From Acidobacteriota bacterium (lineage in GTDB: Bacteria; Acidobacteriota; Vicinamibacteria; Vicinamibacterales; UBA8438), in NCBI GenBank assembly GCA_026708265.1, contig JAPOVI010000210.1:1-38360 (forward strand): a stretch of 38,360 nt of DNA. The letters are read 5' to 3'. Made by a program: the position numbers and the translations under genes. Of the stretch, positions 30,989 to 38,360 are shown in pieces (within the stretch, counting starts at the first letter, position 1; each line of letters starts with the position of its first letter). The notes under the pieces are model-generated. The model was given only the letters and a program-made list of their open reading frames with translations. It did not search any database and was not told the origin of the DNA.

Positions 30989-31417
30989 ATGAGGCTGGTG
31001 AGCAGGATCAGCGGCGGCGTGCGATGGATCGTCTCGTTGGGCGTTGGAAGCCTGCTGGCCGCGACGGCTGCGGGTGTGGCCGCCGCGGCGCAGGACCGCG
31101 GCGCGGATGCCGAACCGGTGGTCCTCAGCTGGGTGGGAACCACGAGCCACGCCTGGGGGGCCTGGGTTCCCGCCGGCGCTACCGTAGAGGACTGGGTCGA
31201 GCAGGCGATCGCGCTCTGCACCGGGGACGAGATCTGCGAGGTGAACGTCTTCGAGGGGCCCGAGCTCGTGACGCACGAGATTCCGGTGCCCGAGGCGAAC
31301 CGGCCCGGCCTGAAGTGGGTGTTCCTCTACCGGCAGGACGAGACGCCGAGCGTCGTGGTCGAGGAGGCGCACGCCGAGCCGGGACGCGAGCCCCGCACGT
31401 GGACCTTCGATCCGTGA
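30989..31417 (+). CDS. Small secreted protein, function unknown
   Basis: The 142-residue product has a Sec signal ('GGVRWIVSLGVGSLLAATAAGVAAAAQ'). ATG 30989 is preceded by AAGGAG at seven bases. The mature part (about 105 residues) is acidic and contains 'VVLSWVGTTSHAWGAWVPAGATVEDWVEQAIALCTGDEICEVNVFEG' and 'PGLKWVFLYRQDETPSVVVE'. The two Cys residues in 'LCTGDEICEV' could form a disulfide. I do not recognise a family. It is followed 35 bases later by the hydrolase gene on the same strand. Confidence 0.65.
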   Translation: MRLVSRISGGVRWIVSLGVGSLLAATAAGVAAAAQDRGADAEPVVLSWVGTTSHAWGAWVPAGATVEDWVEQAIALCTGDEICEVNVFEGPELVTHEIPVPEANRPGLKWVFLYRQDETPSVVVEEAHAEPGREPRTWTFDP

Positions 31418-31452
31418 CGACCGGCTTCGGTTCCCGAACCCGGCGGTGAGCG

Positions 31453-32364
31453 ATGGCCGAGACGCACGACGCGGCCGCCGAGGTCGTCGAGACCGCGCGC
31501 GGGGCCGTCGAGTTCGCGCGGCGAGGCGAGCCTCCCTACGTCGTGCTCCTCCACGGCACGCCGGGAGGGCATCCCGCGAGCGTTCTGGGGGAACCGTTCG
31601 AGGCGGCCGGCTTCGGGACCATCACGCCGTCGCGCCCCGGCTACCTCCGCACGCCGCTCGCGACCGGGCGGACGTTCGCGGAGCAGGCCGATGCCGTGGC
31701 CGCGCTGCTGGATGCGCTGGCGATCGACGCCGCAGCCGTCTACGCCATCTCCGGCGGCGGGCCGAGCGCCATCGAGCTCGCGGCGCGCCACCCCGAGCGC
31801 GTGCGGGCGCTCATCCTGGAGGTGGCCGTCTCCGAGACCTACAAGCCCGAGTTCTCCGACCTGGCCGTCAGGCTCCTCACCAGCCGGACCGTCATGTGGC
31901 TTCAGGGCCAGATCATGCGCCGCCTTCCGCGGCTCGCCGTGAGTCAACTGCTCCAGACCGAGAGCACCCTGGACGGCACGGATCGGAAGCGCGTCCGGGC
32001 CGACATCCTCGCCTCGCCGGAGAAGCTCGCCTACCTGCGCAGGTTCATGGCCAGCGTTCCGCGTTTCGATCTCCTGCGGACCGGATTCGACAACGACCTC
32101 GAGCAGTTCCGCGCCATCGAGCGACTGCCCCGGAACGACGTGCGCTGCCCGACGCTGGTCGTGCACGGCACGCACGACCGCGACGTGCCCTTCCACCACG
32201 GCGAGAACGCCGCGCGCGAGATCCCGGGCGCCGAGCTCCACCGCGTGGAGAAGGGCTGGCACCTGCTGGCCCTGGGCGACGGGGCCGAAGGCTGCGCGCG
32301 GGCCGAGATCGCCTTCCTGCGGAAGCATCTCGCCCCGCAGCCGCCCGCGGGCACGGCGCCGTAA
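31453..32364 (+). CDS. Alpha/beta hydrolase
   Basis: The 303-residue cytoplasmic product has the alpha/beta hydrolase fold. It shows an oxyanion-hole 'VVLLHGTPGGHP' (about 29-40) and a nucleophile elbow 'VYAISGGGPSAIELAARHPERV' (Ser near residue 99, in the less usual form A-x-S-x-G). The acid lies in 'LVVHGTHDRDVPF' and the His in 'EKGWHLLAL'. A lid domain of about 70 residues sits between. The overall look is that of epoxide hydrolase/haloperoxidase-like esterases. The substrate is unknown. It faces the arr gene tail to tail. Confidence 0.87.
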   Translation: MAETHDAAAEVVETARGAVEFARRGEPPYVVLLHGTPGGHPASVLGEPFEAAGFGTITPSRPGYLRTPLATGRTFAEQADAVAALLDALAIDAAAVYAISGGGPSAIELAARHPERVRALILEVAVSETYKPEFSDLAVRLLTSRTVMWLQGQIMRRLPRLAVSQLLQTESTLDGTDRKRVRADILASPEKLAYLRRFMASVPRFDLLRTGFDNDLEQFRAIERLPRNDVRCPTLVVHGTHDRDVPFHHGENAAREIPGAELHRVEKGWHLLALGDGAEGCARAEIAFLRKHLAPQPPAGTAP

Positions 32365-32425
32365 CGAGGCTGACGGGGCCGACCCGCGCCACCACAACCT
32401 CACATCGACCCGATCCTGCACACCG

Positions 32426-32839
32426 TCAGTCGATCGGCTCGACGCCCCGGGCCTTCAGACGGGCCAAGTGATCTCTCATTTCCTCCAACCTCTCCTGCGA
32501 GTGCCCCGGCCATTCGTCGACTTCTCCCATGACACGGAGAGGGTCGCGAGACCGGAAGGACTTGGTTGGATTGCCGGGGAACCTCTTGTCGGTGAGATTG
32601 GGATCATCTTCGTACGGGCCGGTCGGCTCGACCAAGTAGATTCTCTCCCGGCCCTCACCCACGGCCAGCTCCGCCCCCCAGATGGCCGCATCGAGCGTGG
32701 CGGTGAAATAGACCCACGACATGACCTTGCGCGACGCAAAGTTGGATTGGCGACCCACGGTGATGAGATCGCCCGTTTCCAGGTCGGCCTTCGTACCGTG
32801 ATACCAAGACCCGGTTTCCGTCGACGCTTCCGCTTTCAT
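32426..32839 (-). CDS. arr: Rifampin ADP-ribosyltransferase
   Basis: The 137-residue product matches Arr along its whole length: 'SWYHGTKADLETGDLI', 'SNFASRKVMSWVYFTATLDA', 'AIWGAELAVGEGRERIYLVE', 'PTGPYEDDPNLTDKRFPGN' and 'PTKSFRSRDPLRVMGEV'. His14, Tyr44 and an Asp at about 78-79 correspond to the conserved His/Tyr/Asp set of this enzyme. Arr inactivates rifamycins by attaching ADP-ribose from NAD+ to the ansa-chain hydroxyl. ATG 32839 has GGAGG seven bases upstream, and the family start fits. There is no mobile element next to it, so it is probably a resident gene, as in many soil bacteria. Expression and resistance are not shown. Confidence 0.93.
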   Translation of the reverse strand: MKAEASTETGSWYHGTKADLETGDLITVGRQSNFASRKVMSWVYFTATLDAAIWGAELAVGEGRERIYLVEPTGPYEDDPNLTDKRFPGNPTKSFRSRDPLRVMGEVDEWPGHSQERLEEMRDHLARLKARGVEPID

Positions 32840-32999
32840 CCTGCCGCCTCCATGCCGGGCCACCCTCGCCTGCCCATGAATGCCGGCCGACCAACCGTAC
32901 GCGGCGCCCGCCGCTGCGGGTCAGGAACCAGCGGCCAAGGAGGACCGAGGCGGCCGGGCCGACCGGAATGGACCTCCGCGCAAGTTGCGCGCGACCACT

Positions 33000-33470
33000 T
33001 CACGGCAGCGTGTACGCCACGCCCGCCTGCGGGACCGCGTAGGCCAGCCCGGACGAGCGAATCGTTATCACGCCGAGCGCGACACTACCGCTCCAGCGTC
33101 CCCCGATTCCGAACGACACACCGCCGCCGTAAATCAGCTCCCAGGGCGCTCCCCGGTCCGGTTTCCGCCATGTGCCCACGAGGATGCCCGGACGCAGCCT
33201 CCACCCGGTGCGGGCGAGGTTCAATCGCCCGCCGAATGCGAACGTCTGGCCGATCTCCTCCGGCCAGAACGTCCAGGATGCCCACGCCCCGAGGCGCCCC
33301 ACCACTTGCGTCGAAGCTCCAAACACCAGCCCGTTGGCTGTCGCAGGAAGCACGTCGTGCATGCCGACGACGCGGCCGGCGCGCCGCACTGCAATGGAGA
33401 GCGATGTCTGCGCGGAAACCGAAGTCGCCACCAACGCCATCAGCATAAGCCCGGCCCAAAGTCGTCGCAT
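33000..33470 (-). CDS. Small secreted beta-barrel-like protein
   Basis: The 156-residue product has a Sec signal ('LWAGLMLMALVATSVSAQ'). The mature part is made of alternating strands rich in Gly, Trp and Tyr: 'GLVFGASTQVVGRLGAWASWTFW', 'TFAFGGRLNLARTGWRLRPGILVGTW' and 'ELIYGGGVSFGIGGRWSGSVALGVITI'. That pattern suggests a small outer-membrane barrel or a surface protein. No family name can be given. The start has no clear ribosome-binding site. An inverted CATGT-6-ACATG motif (33478-33493) lies just upstream and may be a regulatory site. Confidence 0.6.
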   Translation of the reverse strand: MRRLWAGLMLMALVATSVSAQTSLSIAVRRAGRVVGMHDVLPATANGLVFGASTQVVGRLGAWASWTFWPEEIGQTFAFGGRLNLARTGWRLRPGILVGTWRKPDRGAPWELIYGGGVSFGIGGRWSGSVALGVITIRSSGLAYAVPQAGVAYTLP

Positions 33471-33740
33471 GCACGGTCATGTTACGCGACATGCGACCCG
33501 AGGACGGCTCCCCGGCGCGGGCGCGGAAGGCTGGCGTCGCCGACCAGCGCCCAACCCGTGCCCCACCCCGACGCACAGTATGCGGGCGACTTCCGGCACG
33601 CGCGCGCAGGCAATCTGCGTCGGTAGCAGGATGCTGTTCTTGAAGGTGCGAGTCCTTCGTTCCTCTGATCGGCGCGGTCCTCGACCGAGTTCGAGAAGGC
33701 AGCCTCTTCGCCGACCTTCGCAGTGGTAGCATGCGCTTTG

Positions 33741-34124
33741 ATGGTCGATTGTGAGCGAAACAAGGCGAACGTCGTCGCGTTCTACGAGTTGATGTTCAAC
33801 GAGTGCCGACCGCGCGAGGCGGTCGAGCGCTTCGCTGGCGGCGACTACATCCAGCACAACCCGCACGTCGCAACGGGCAAGGACGGTTTCGTGGAGTATT
33901 TCGAGCGCATGGCGCGCGATTATCCCGGCAAGCACGTCCACATCAAGCGAACGATCGCCGAAGGCGACCTGGTCGTACTCCACTGCCACCAGACTTGGCC
34001 GGGCGGTCTGGAGTACGCCGGGATCGATATCTTCCGTCTCGATGACGCCGGGAAGATCGTGGAGCACTGGGATGTGCTCCAGAAGGTGCCGGATACGAGC
34101 GCCCACGAGAACGGGATGTTCTGA
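33741..34124 (+). CDS. SnoaL-like/NTF2-fold protein
   Basis: The 127-residue product reads '[51 protein letters not shown]'. Later segments are '[40 protein letters not shown]'. This is the SnoaL-like polyketide cyclase branch of the NTF2 superfamily (COG4922 type), including the typical 'IQHNP' and 'EHWDVLQ' motifs. Members are small cone-shaped cytoplasmic enzymes or binding proteins of mostly unknown substrate. It is a stand-alone gene, convergent with the PQQ dehydrogenase gene. Confidence 0.88.
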   Translation: MVDCERNKANVVAFYELMFNECRPREAVERFAGGDYIQHNPHVATGKDGFVEYFERMARDYPGKHVHIKRTIAEGDLVVLHCHQTWPGGLEYAGIDIFRLDDAGKIVEHWDVLQKVPDTSAHENGMF

Positions 34125-34215
34125 AGGGGTACGCGCTTTCCGAGCGGACGTAGGCCCAGCGCCGCCTCGCGAAAGGGCCTTGTCCTGCCGGGCGCTGCCG
34201 GAACGCCGTTGGTTG

Positions 34216-35934
34216 TCACGGAAGCGCGAACACCCACATGACGCCGCTGCCGTCGGACATCCTCGTGTCGGTCAACCGGGCATAGAACCGCGTGTTGGCG
34301 ATGCGGCCGCCGGCTCCCACCGCGAGGTACTGCCGCCCGTCGACCTCGAAGGTGACGGGGGCGCCGGAGACGTCGCCGTTCAGCCGGGTTTCCCAGAGCA
34401 GATTGCCGTTGTCGGCGTCGAGGGCGAAGAAGCGGCGGTCGGCCGTGCCTCCGAAGACGAGCCCGCCGGCCGTCGACAGCGCAGCCGCGCTCATCGCCGC
34501 CCCGCCCGGGAAGCGGCGCTCCCACGCGCGCCGCCCGGTGAGCGGGTTGAAGGCCACGAACTCGCCGACGTAGTCGTAGTCCGGCACGGTCTTCACGCGC
34601 GCCGCGATCCCGCTGTAGAGCCGGTTCGGGCGGTACTCCTCGGAGACGAACGTGACGTCCATGCAACTGTTGTTGATGCCGACGTAGTAGAGGCCCGTCT
34701 CCGGGCTGTAGCTGGGCGAGTTCAGGTTGCGCGTGCCGACGTAGAACGGGCACACCTCGAACACGCGGCCCGAGTCGACGTCGTCCATGCTCGGGAGGAG
34801 CGCGGGGTTGTAGATCGGAATCCCGATGTCCGTCCAGCCGGTGATGAGATTGTCGAAGCCGGTCCGGAACGAGCCCAGGAACTGGCCGGTGACGCGGTCG
34901 AGCACGATACCCCAGCCGATCTTGCTGGTCTCGATGAGCGCCTTGCGCTCCCGGCCCCCGATGACCAGGTCGACGAGCATGCTCTCGTGGGTCGAGTCGA
35001 GGTCCCAGTTGTCCGACGGCACCACCTGGAAGTGCCACTGCAGCTCGCCGTCTTCGACGTCGATCGCCAGGATGGAGTTGGTGTAGAGCGCGTCGCCGGG
35101 CCCCCGGAGGGTCGAGGACCAGGGAGTGGGCTGCCCCGTGCCGATGTACATCCAGCCCAGCTCGGGGTCGTAGCTGATGGTGTTCCACGTGAGACCGCCG
35201 AGCGGCTCGATCTCGTGCTCGGCCCACGTCTCGTAGCCGGGCTCGCCCTCCGCCGGCACCGTGTAGGTGATCCAGAGCCGCTCGCCCGTCTCGGCGTCGT
35301 GCGCCACGACGGCGCCGCGCGCCCCGCGCTCGCCCCCGGCGAAGCCCAGGATCACCTTGCCCTCGGCGATCAGGGCGGGATGCGGGTGTCCCAGCCCGAT
35401 CGTGTAGTCGCCGGTGTCCACCTCCCAGCGCTGCTCCCCCGTCCGGGCGTCGAGGGCGACCAGCGCGGCGTCCGCCGTGCCCCAGTAGATCGTGTCGCCG
35501 TAGACCGACACGCCCCGGTGCCGCATGTAGGCCTGCGAGAGCTCGATGTCCTCGGGGTAGCTCCGCGTGTGCACCCACACGACGTCGCCGGACACGACGT
35601 CGAAGGCAGTCACCCGGCCGCTCCCCTCGGAGACGTACATCAGGCCGTTGGCGACGATCGGCGTCGGCACCCAGCCCGTGACGTCGCGCATCGAGTAGGC
35701 CCAGACGAGCCGCAGGTCGCCGACGTTCGAGCGGTTGATCTGGTCGAGGGGGCTGAAGCCCGTCACGTCGTAGGTCCGGCGATAGCTCATCCAGTCGCCG
35801 TCCTGCGGCTCGAGCAGCCGCTCCGCCGTGACGGGCTCCCACTCGACCTCCGGCTGCGCCGAGGCGACGCTCCCCGCGGCGAGACAGATCCCGATCAGGA
35901 GCGCGGCGATTCTCGTGCGTCCAAGCTGTGGCAT
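34216..35934 (-). CDS. Secreted PQQ-type beta-propeller dehydrogenase (alcohol dehydrogenase-like)
   Basis: The 572-residue product has a Sec signal (cleaved near SVASAQ) and a perfect GGGAGGG ribosome-binding site six bases before the ATG. Propeller hallmarks include 'DWMSYRRTYDVTGFSPLDQINRSNVGDLRLVW', repeated 'ALDARTGEQRW' and 'AHDAETGERLW' blades, and 'WMYIGTGQPTPW'. 'PSDNWDLDS' (about 306-314) is the region that carries the catalytic Asp in PQQ alcohol dehydrogenases. It ends 'GRQYLAVGAGG...GVMWVFALP'. The adjacent-cysteine ring of methanol dehydrogenase is not seen. It would oxidise alcohols in the periplasm. No dedicated cytochrome gene is adjacent. Confidence 0.87.
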   Translation of the reverse strand: MPQLGRTRIAALLIGICLAAGSVASAQPEVEWEPVTAERLLEPQDGDWMSYRRTYDVTGFSPLDQINRSNVGDLRLVWAYSMRDVTGWVPTPIVANGLMYVSEGSGRVTAFDVVSGDVVWVHTRSYPEDIELSQAYMRHRGVSVYGDTIYWGTADAALVALDARTGEQRWEVDTGDYTIGLGHPHPALIAEGKVILGFAGGERGARGAVVAHDAETGERLWITYTVPAEGEPGYETWAEHEIEPLGGLTWNTISYDPELGWMYIGTGQPTPWSSTLRGPGDALYTNSILAIDVEDGELQWHFQVVPSDNWDLDSTHESMLVDLVIGGRERKALIETSKIGWGIVLDRVTGQFLGSFRTGFDNLITGWTDIGIPIYNPALLPSMDDVDSGRVFEVCPFYVGTRNLNSPSYSPETGLYYVGINNSCMDVTFVSEEYRPNRLYSGIAARVKTVPDYDYVGEFVAFNPLTGRRAWERRFPGGAAMSAAALSTAGGLVFGGTADRRFFALDADNGNLLWETRLNGDVSGAPVTFEVDGRQYLAVGAGGRIANTRFYARLTDTRMSDGSGVMWVFALP

Positions 35935-36246
35935 GTCGGCCCTCCCTCGCTGCGACGGCCGGTCCGGTCACGACGGGCCGGAGGGTGCTGTCCCCGGCGG
36001 CGGCACCCGACGCACTGTAGGAGCTTGCGCGGCAGAAAGCAACGCGGCGGAACCCCGTGGCGCGAGGAGTCTCCGCCGCAGAACCGGCGACGCAAGACTT
36101 CCCGCGAGCGCAGACGCGGTTTCCTCTACCATTTGGGCGGGATCGCGCCCAGTCCGGGGCGGCAAAACGCGCGGCGCCGCGCTCGGCGACGACGGCCGAG
36201 GCGCCCGCCGACCGGGCCGCGAGGGCCGAAGAGGAGACGACAGCGC
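35935..36246. other. 312-base divergent intergenic region
   Basis: This region separates the divergent PQQ dehydrogenase and NCS2 permease genes and must hold both promoters. A candidate minus-strand promoter is listed separately. A 6-bp inverted repeat, TGGGCG (36134-36139) and CGCCCA (36146-36151), lies about 100 bases before the permease start. No coding frame of quality is seen. Confidence 0.5.
36014..36042 (-). promoter_or_regulatory. Candidate promoter for the PQQ dehydrogenase
   Basis: Read on the minus strand, TTGCTT (36042-36037) and TACAGT (36019-36014) are exactly 17 bases apart, matching three and four of six consensus positions. The leader would be about 70 bases. Confidence 0.35.
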
Positions 36247-38001
36247 ATGGCATCCAGCGCCGGGAGCGAGAGCCAGGACGTCCGCTACGAGCCGGACGAG
36301 CAGCCGCCGCTCCCGCTGACGATAGGGCTCAGCCTGCAGTACGCCATGCTCACCGTGGCGAGCGTCGTGCTGTCGCCGGTGATCCTGATCAGCACCGTGG
36401 GCGGCAGCGAGGCGTACCTGGGGTGGGTGGTGTTCGCCGCGCTCGTGGTCAGCGGCGTGACCACGGTAATCCAGGTCGTGCGCGTCGGGCGCATCGGCTC
36501 CGGCTACCTGCTCCTGATGGGGAGCAGCAGCGCCTATCTCGCCATCTGCGTGACGGCGCTCGAACGGGGCGGCGGAGGCCTGCTGGGGACGCTGATCATC
36601 ATCTCGTCGCTGTTTCAGTTCGTGCTCGCGGCCAAGCTGTCCCTGTTCCGCCGCATCTTCACCCCCACCGTGGCCGGCACGGTGCTGATGCTGATACCGG
36701 TGATGCTGTCGCCGACCATCGTGGGCAAGATGACGGACGTGCCGGCGGACGCCTCGCCCGCGGCGGCACCCGTCACGGCGGCGGTCACGCTGGGAGTGAT
36801 CGTCGCGATCTCCGTCCGTGCCTCGGGCGGGTGGCGGCTCTGGGCCGCGGCGGCGGGGATGCTGGCCGGAAGCCTGGTCGGCGGCCTGGTCTTCGGGATC
36901 TACGAGACCCAGCGCGTCCTGGACGCGGCCTGGATCGGCGGCCCTGCCCTCGCCTGGCCGGGCCTCGACCTGAGCCTGGGACCCGACTTCTGGAGCCTGC
37001 TGCCGGCGTTCGTCCTGCTGACGTTCGTCGGCGCCATGGACACCATCGGAGACTGCATCGCGATCCAGCGCATCTCCTGGCGCCGGCCGCGCGCCATCGA
37101 CTTCCAGTCCATCCAGGGCGCGCTCGCCGCCGACGGGCTGGGCAACCTCCTGTCCGGCCTGATGGGCACGCTGCCCAACACGACGTACGTGCACAGCATC
37201 GCGGTCGCCGATCTCACCCGGGTGACCGCGCGGGCAGTCGGCATCTGCGTAGGCATCATCTTCGTCATCCTCGCCTTCCTGCCGAAGCTGGTGGCCGTCG
37301 TCGTCGCCATCCCCGGTCCCGTGGCCGGCGCCTACTTCATCGTGCTGGTGTCGTCCCTCTTCGTCCTGGGGCTCCGGGTGCTCCTGCACGACGGGCTCGA
37401 CTACCGGAAGGGCGTCGCCGTGGGCCTCGCCTTCTGGCTGGGGCTCGCCTTCGAGCTCGACTGGATCTTCCCGGAGTACTTCCAGGGCGTGTGGAGCGAT
37501 CTGCTCGCGAACGGCTTGACGGTGGGCGGCCTGACGGTGATCGTCCTGTCGCAGTTCGTGGAGCTGACGGGGCCGCGCCGCCGGCGCCTGAAGACGGAGC
37601 TGACGCGTGAGAGCTTCGCGAAGGTCGACGCGTTCCTCTCCGACTTCGCCGCCCGCGGCCAGCGCAACGAGGAGATGTCGGACCGGCTCCGGGCGGTCGG
37701 TGAGGAACTGCTGCTCACCCTCACCCGGCAGGAGGCCGGCGGAGGGCGGAGAGCGAAGCGGCACCTGCTGCTCGTCGCCCGCAACGACGGCGACGCCGTC
37801 GACCTCGAGTTCGCGGCGGCGACCGACGAGGCCAACCTGGAGGATCAACTGGCCCTGCTTACCGAGCAGGGCGCCGGCGCCCCGACCGAGGAGGAGATCT
37901 CGCTGCGGCTGCTACACCACTACGCGTCGTCCGTCCGGCATCAGCAGTTCCACGACACGGACGTGGTCACGGTCCGGGTCGGCCCGTCCGCCTCCCTGTG
38001 A
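36247..38001 (+). CDS. NCS2-family purine/xanthine permease with extra C-terminal cytoplasmic domain
   Basis: The 584-residue product has two parts. Residues about 20-450 form a NCS2/SLC23 transporter with about 12-14 hydrophobic helices. Motifs include 'LPLTIGLSLQYAMLTVASVVLSPVI', 'FTPTVAGTVLMLIPVML', 'FVGAMDTIGDCIAIQRIS', 'GLGNLLSGLMGTLPNTTYV' and 'IPGPVAGAYFIVLVSSLF'. The glutamate/aspartate substrate region and the 'P-N-T-T' loop are family hallmarks. From about residue 455 ('RRRRLKTELTRESFAKVDAFL') a soluble domain of about 130 residues follows, ending 'LRLLHHYASSVRHQQFHDTDVVTVRV'. It vaguely resembles a degenerate anti-sigma/histidine-kinase-like ATPase fold. It probably takes up nucleobases by proton symport. 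The extra domain may regulate it. Confidence 0.88.
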   Translation: MASSAGSESQDVRYEPDEQPPLPLTIGLSLQYAMLTVASVVLSPVILISTVGGSEAYLGWVVFAALVVSGVTTVIQVVRVGRIGSGYLLLMGSSSAYLAICVTALERGGGGLLGTLIIISSLFQFVLAAKLSLFRRIFTPTVAGTVLMLIPVMLSPTIVGKMTDVPADASPAAAPVTAAVTLGVIVAISVRASGGWRLWAAAAGMLAGSLVGGLVFGIYETQRVLDAAWIGGPALAWPGLDLSLGPDFWSLLPAFVLLTFVGAMDTIGDCIAIQRISWRRPRAIDFQSIQGALAADGLGNLLSGLMGTLPNTTYVHSIAVADLTRVTARAVGICVGIIFVILAFLPKLVAVVVAIPGPVAGAYFIVLVSSLFVLGLRVLLHDGLDYRKGVAVGLAFWLGLAFELDWIFPEYFQGVWSDLLANGLTVGGLTVIVLSQFVELTGPRRRRLKTELTRESFAKVDAFLSDFAARGQRNEEMSDRLRAVGEELLLTLTRQEAGGGRRAKRHLLLVARNDGDAVDLEFAAATDEANLEDQLALLTEQGAGAPTEEEISLRLLHHYASSVRHQQFHDTDVVTVRVGPSASL

Positions 38002-38172
38002 GCGGCGCGGAACGGGCCGCAGCGCATCAGCCCGAGTGCCCGCCAAGGTCGCGTTGCCCCATGCCCGTCGGCCACCACGGCCCCTCGGTCCGGATGATGC
38101 TCGGAGGTTCTCCGGGGCGCCCGTCACGAGCGGCGCGGTGGCTCCGGCCAAACCGGCGAGGACGAGGAAGTG

Positions 38173-38360
38173 TCAGGGGCGGATCTTGTGCGGGCAGTCG
38201 CCGCAGGTGCTGACCAGCTCGCGCTGCAGATCGGCCTCGAGGGGCGTGGTCGCCGTGTACGACTCGGGCGCGGGCCTTCCCTGGCCCCCCGCCGGCGCCG
38301 CCGCGGCCGCGAGGGCCAGCAGCAGGACGAGACCCGCGGCCATGGCGACGACCAGCGTCA
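38173..38360 (-). CDS. Small secreted Cys-containing protein, possibly cut by the window edge
   Basis: On the minus strand a frame open to the window end encodes '...TLVVAMAAGLVLLLALAAAAAPAGGQ', a Sec signal, then a short mature part 'GRPAPESYTATTPLEADLQ' and 'RELVSTCGDCPHKIRP' before the stop. The ATG at 38343 could be the start (56 residues), but the hydrophobic run continues upstream, so the gene may begin outside the window. The C-G-D-C-P-H motif resembles a haem or metal site but is not a standard CxxCH. Confidence 0.55.
   Translation of the reverse strand, partial: TLVVAMAAGLVLLLALAAAAAPAGGQGRPAPESYTATTPLEADLQRELVSTCGDCPHKIRP

Noticed and set aside
34042-36246. Long in-frame upstream extension of the NCS2 permease
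   Set aside because: It runs antisense through the PQQ dehydrogenase gene; the permease starts naturally at ATG 36247.
1-38360. tRNA, rRNA, CRISPR array, transposase or integrase
   Set aside because: None recognised: no T-loop motifs outside coding genes, no regularly spaced repeats and no recombinase motifs.

Overview
The window is high-GC DNA that most resembles an Acidobacteriota genome, probably the Vicinamibacteria (subdivision 6) lineage. This rests on gene families rather than on any rRNA: a PadR regulator next to an 894-residue duplicated permease of the acidobacterial ADOP type, a roughly 1000-residue Oar-like TonB-dependent receptor with an N-terminal carboxypeptidase-regulatory domain, a secreted protein of the DPDLQGVW type, and several PQQ-type beta-propeller dehydrogenases. 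Many proteins carry Sec, Tat or lipoprotein signals, so the cell has a well-stocked envelope. No rRNA, tRNA, CRISPR array or transposase was recognised.

Layout. 1-6050: secreted proteins (a propeller protein cut by the window edge, a small retropepsin-like protein, a DPDLQGVW protein, an unnamed secreted protein, a 53-residue membrane peptide and a PQQ dehydrogenase). 6047-8774: a frameshifted acetyltransferase, a membrane-anchored coiled-coil protein and an AAA/DUF4143 ATPase. 8890-11949: the PadR-ADOP pair behind a perfect 19-bp palindrome. 12067-14064: ASCH-domain regulator, short-chain dehydrogenase and VapBC. 14119-16862: a quinone-reductase-like enzyme and a membrane-anchored aminopropyltransferase (COG4262 type). 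16882-18858: a visibly more A/T-rich toxin-antitoxin island (HigB-like toxin, a HigA-type HTH fused to an ImmA/IrrE protease, and an unknown third gene) with a textbook sigma-70 promoter. 18986-21069: acetyltransferase, TIM-barrel isomerase-like protein and c'-type cytochrome lipoprotein.

21228-25736 is the centrepiece: a tightly packed six-gene operon of DUF4178, lipoprotein, DUF350 membrane protein, MthK-like potassium channel, YbjN-like protein and PspA. It looks like a membrane-stress module, and the aminopropyltransferase 4.4 kb upstream probably belongs to the same functional set. 25824-30869: a Tat-exported flavin amine oxidase-like protein divergent from the TonB-dependent receptor, separated by a 36-bp direct repeat. 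30989-34124: a small secreted protein, an alpha/beta hydrolase, a rifampin ADP-ribosyltransferase (arr), a small barrel-like protein and a SnoaL-like protein. 34216-38360: a second PQQ dehydrogenase, divergent from an NCS2 permease with an unusual cytoplasmic C-terminal domain, and the end of a small secreted Cys-containing protein.

All assignments come from reading motifs by eye. No database search was possible, so family names are recognition calls.
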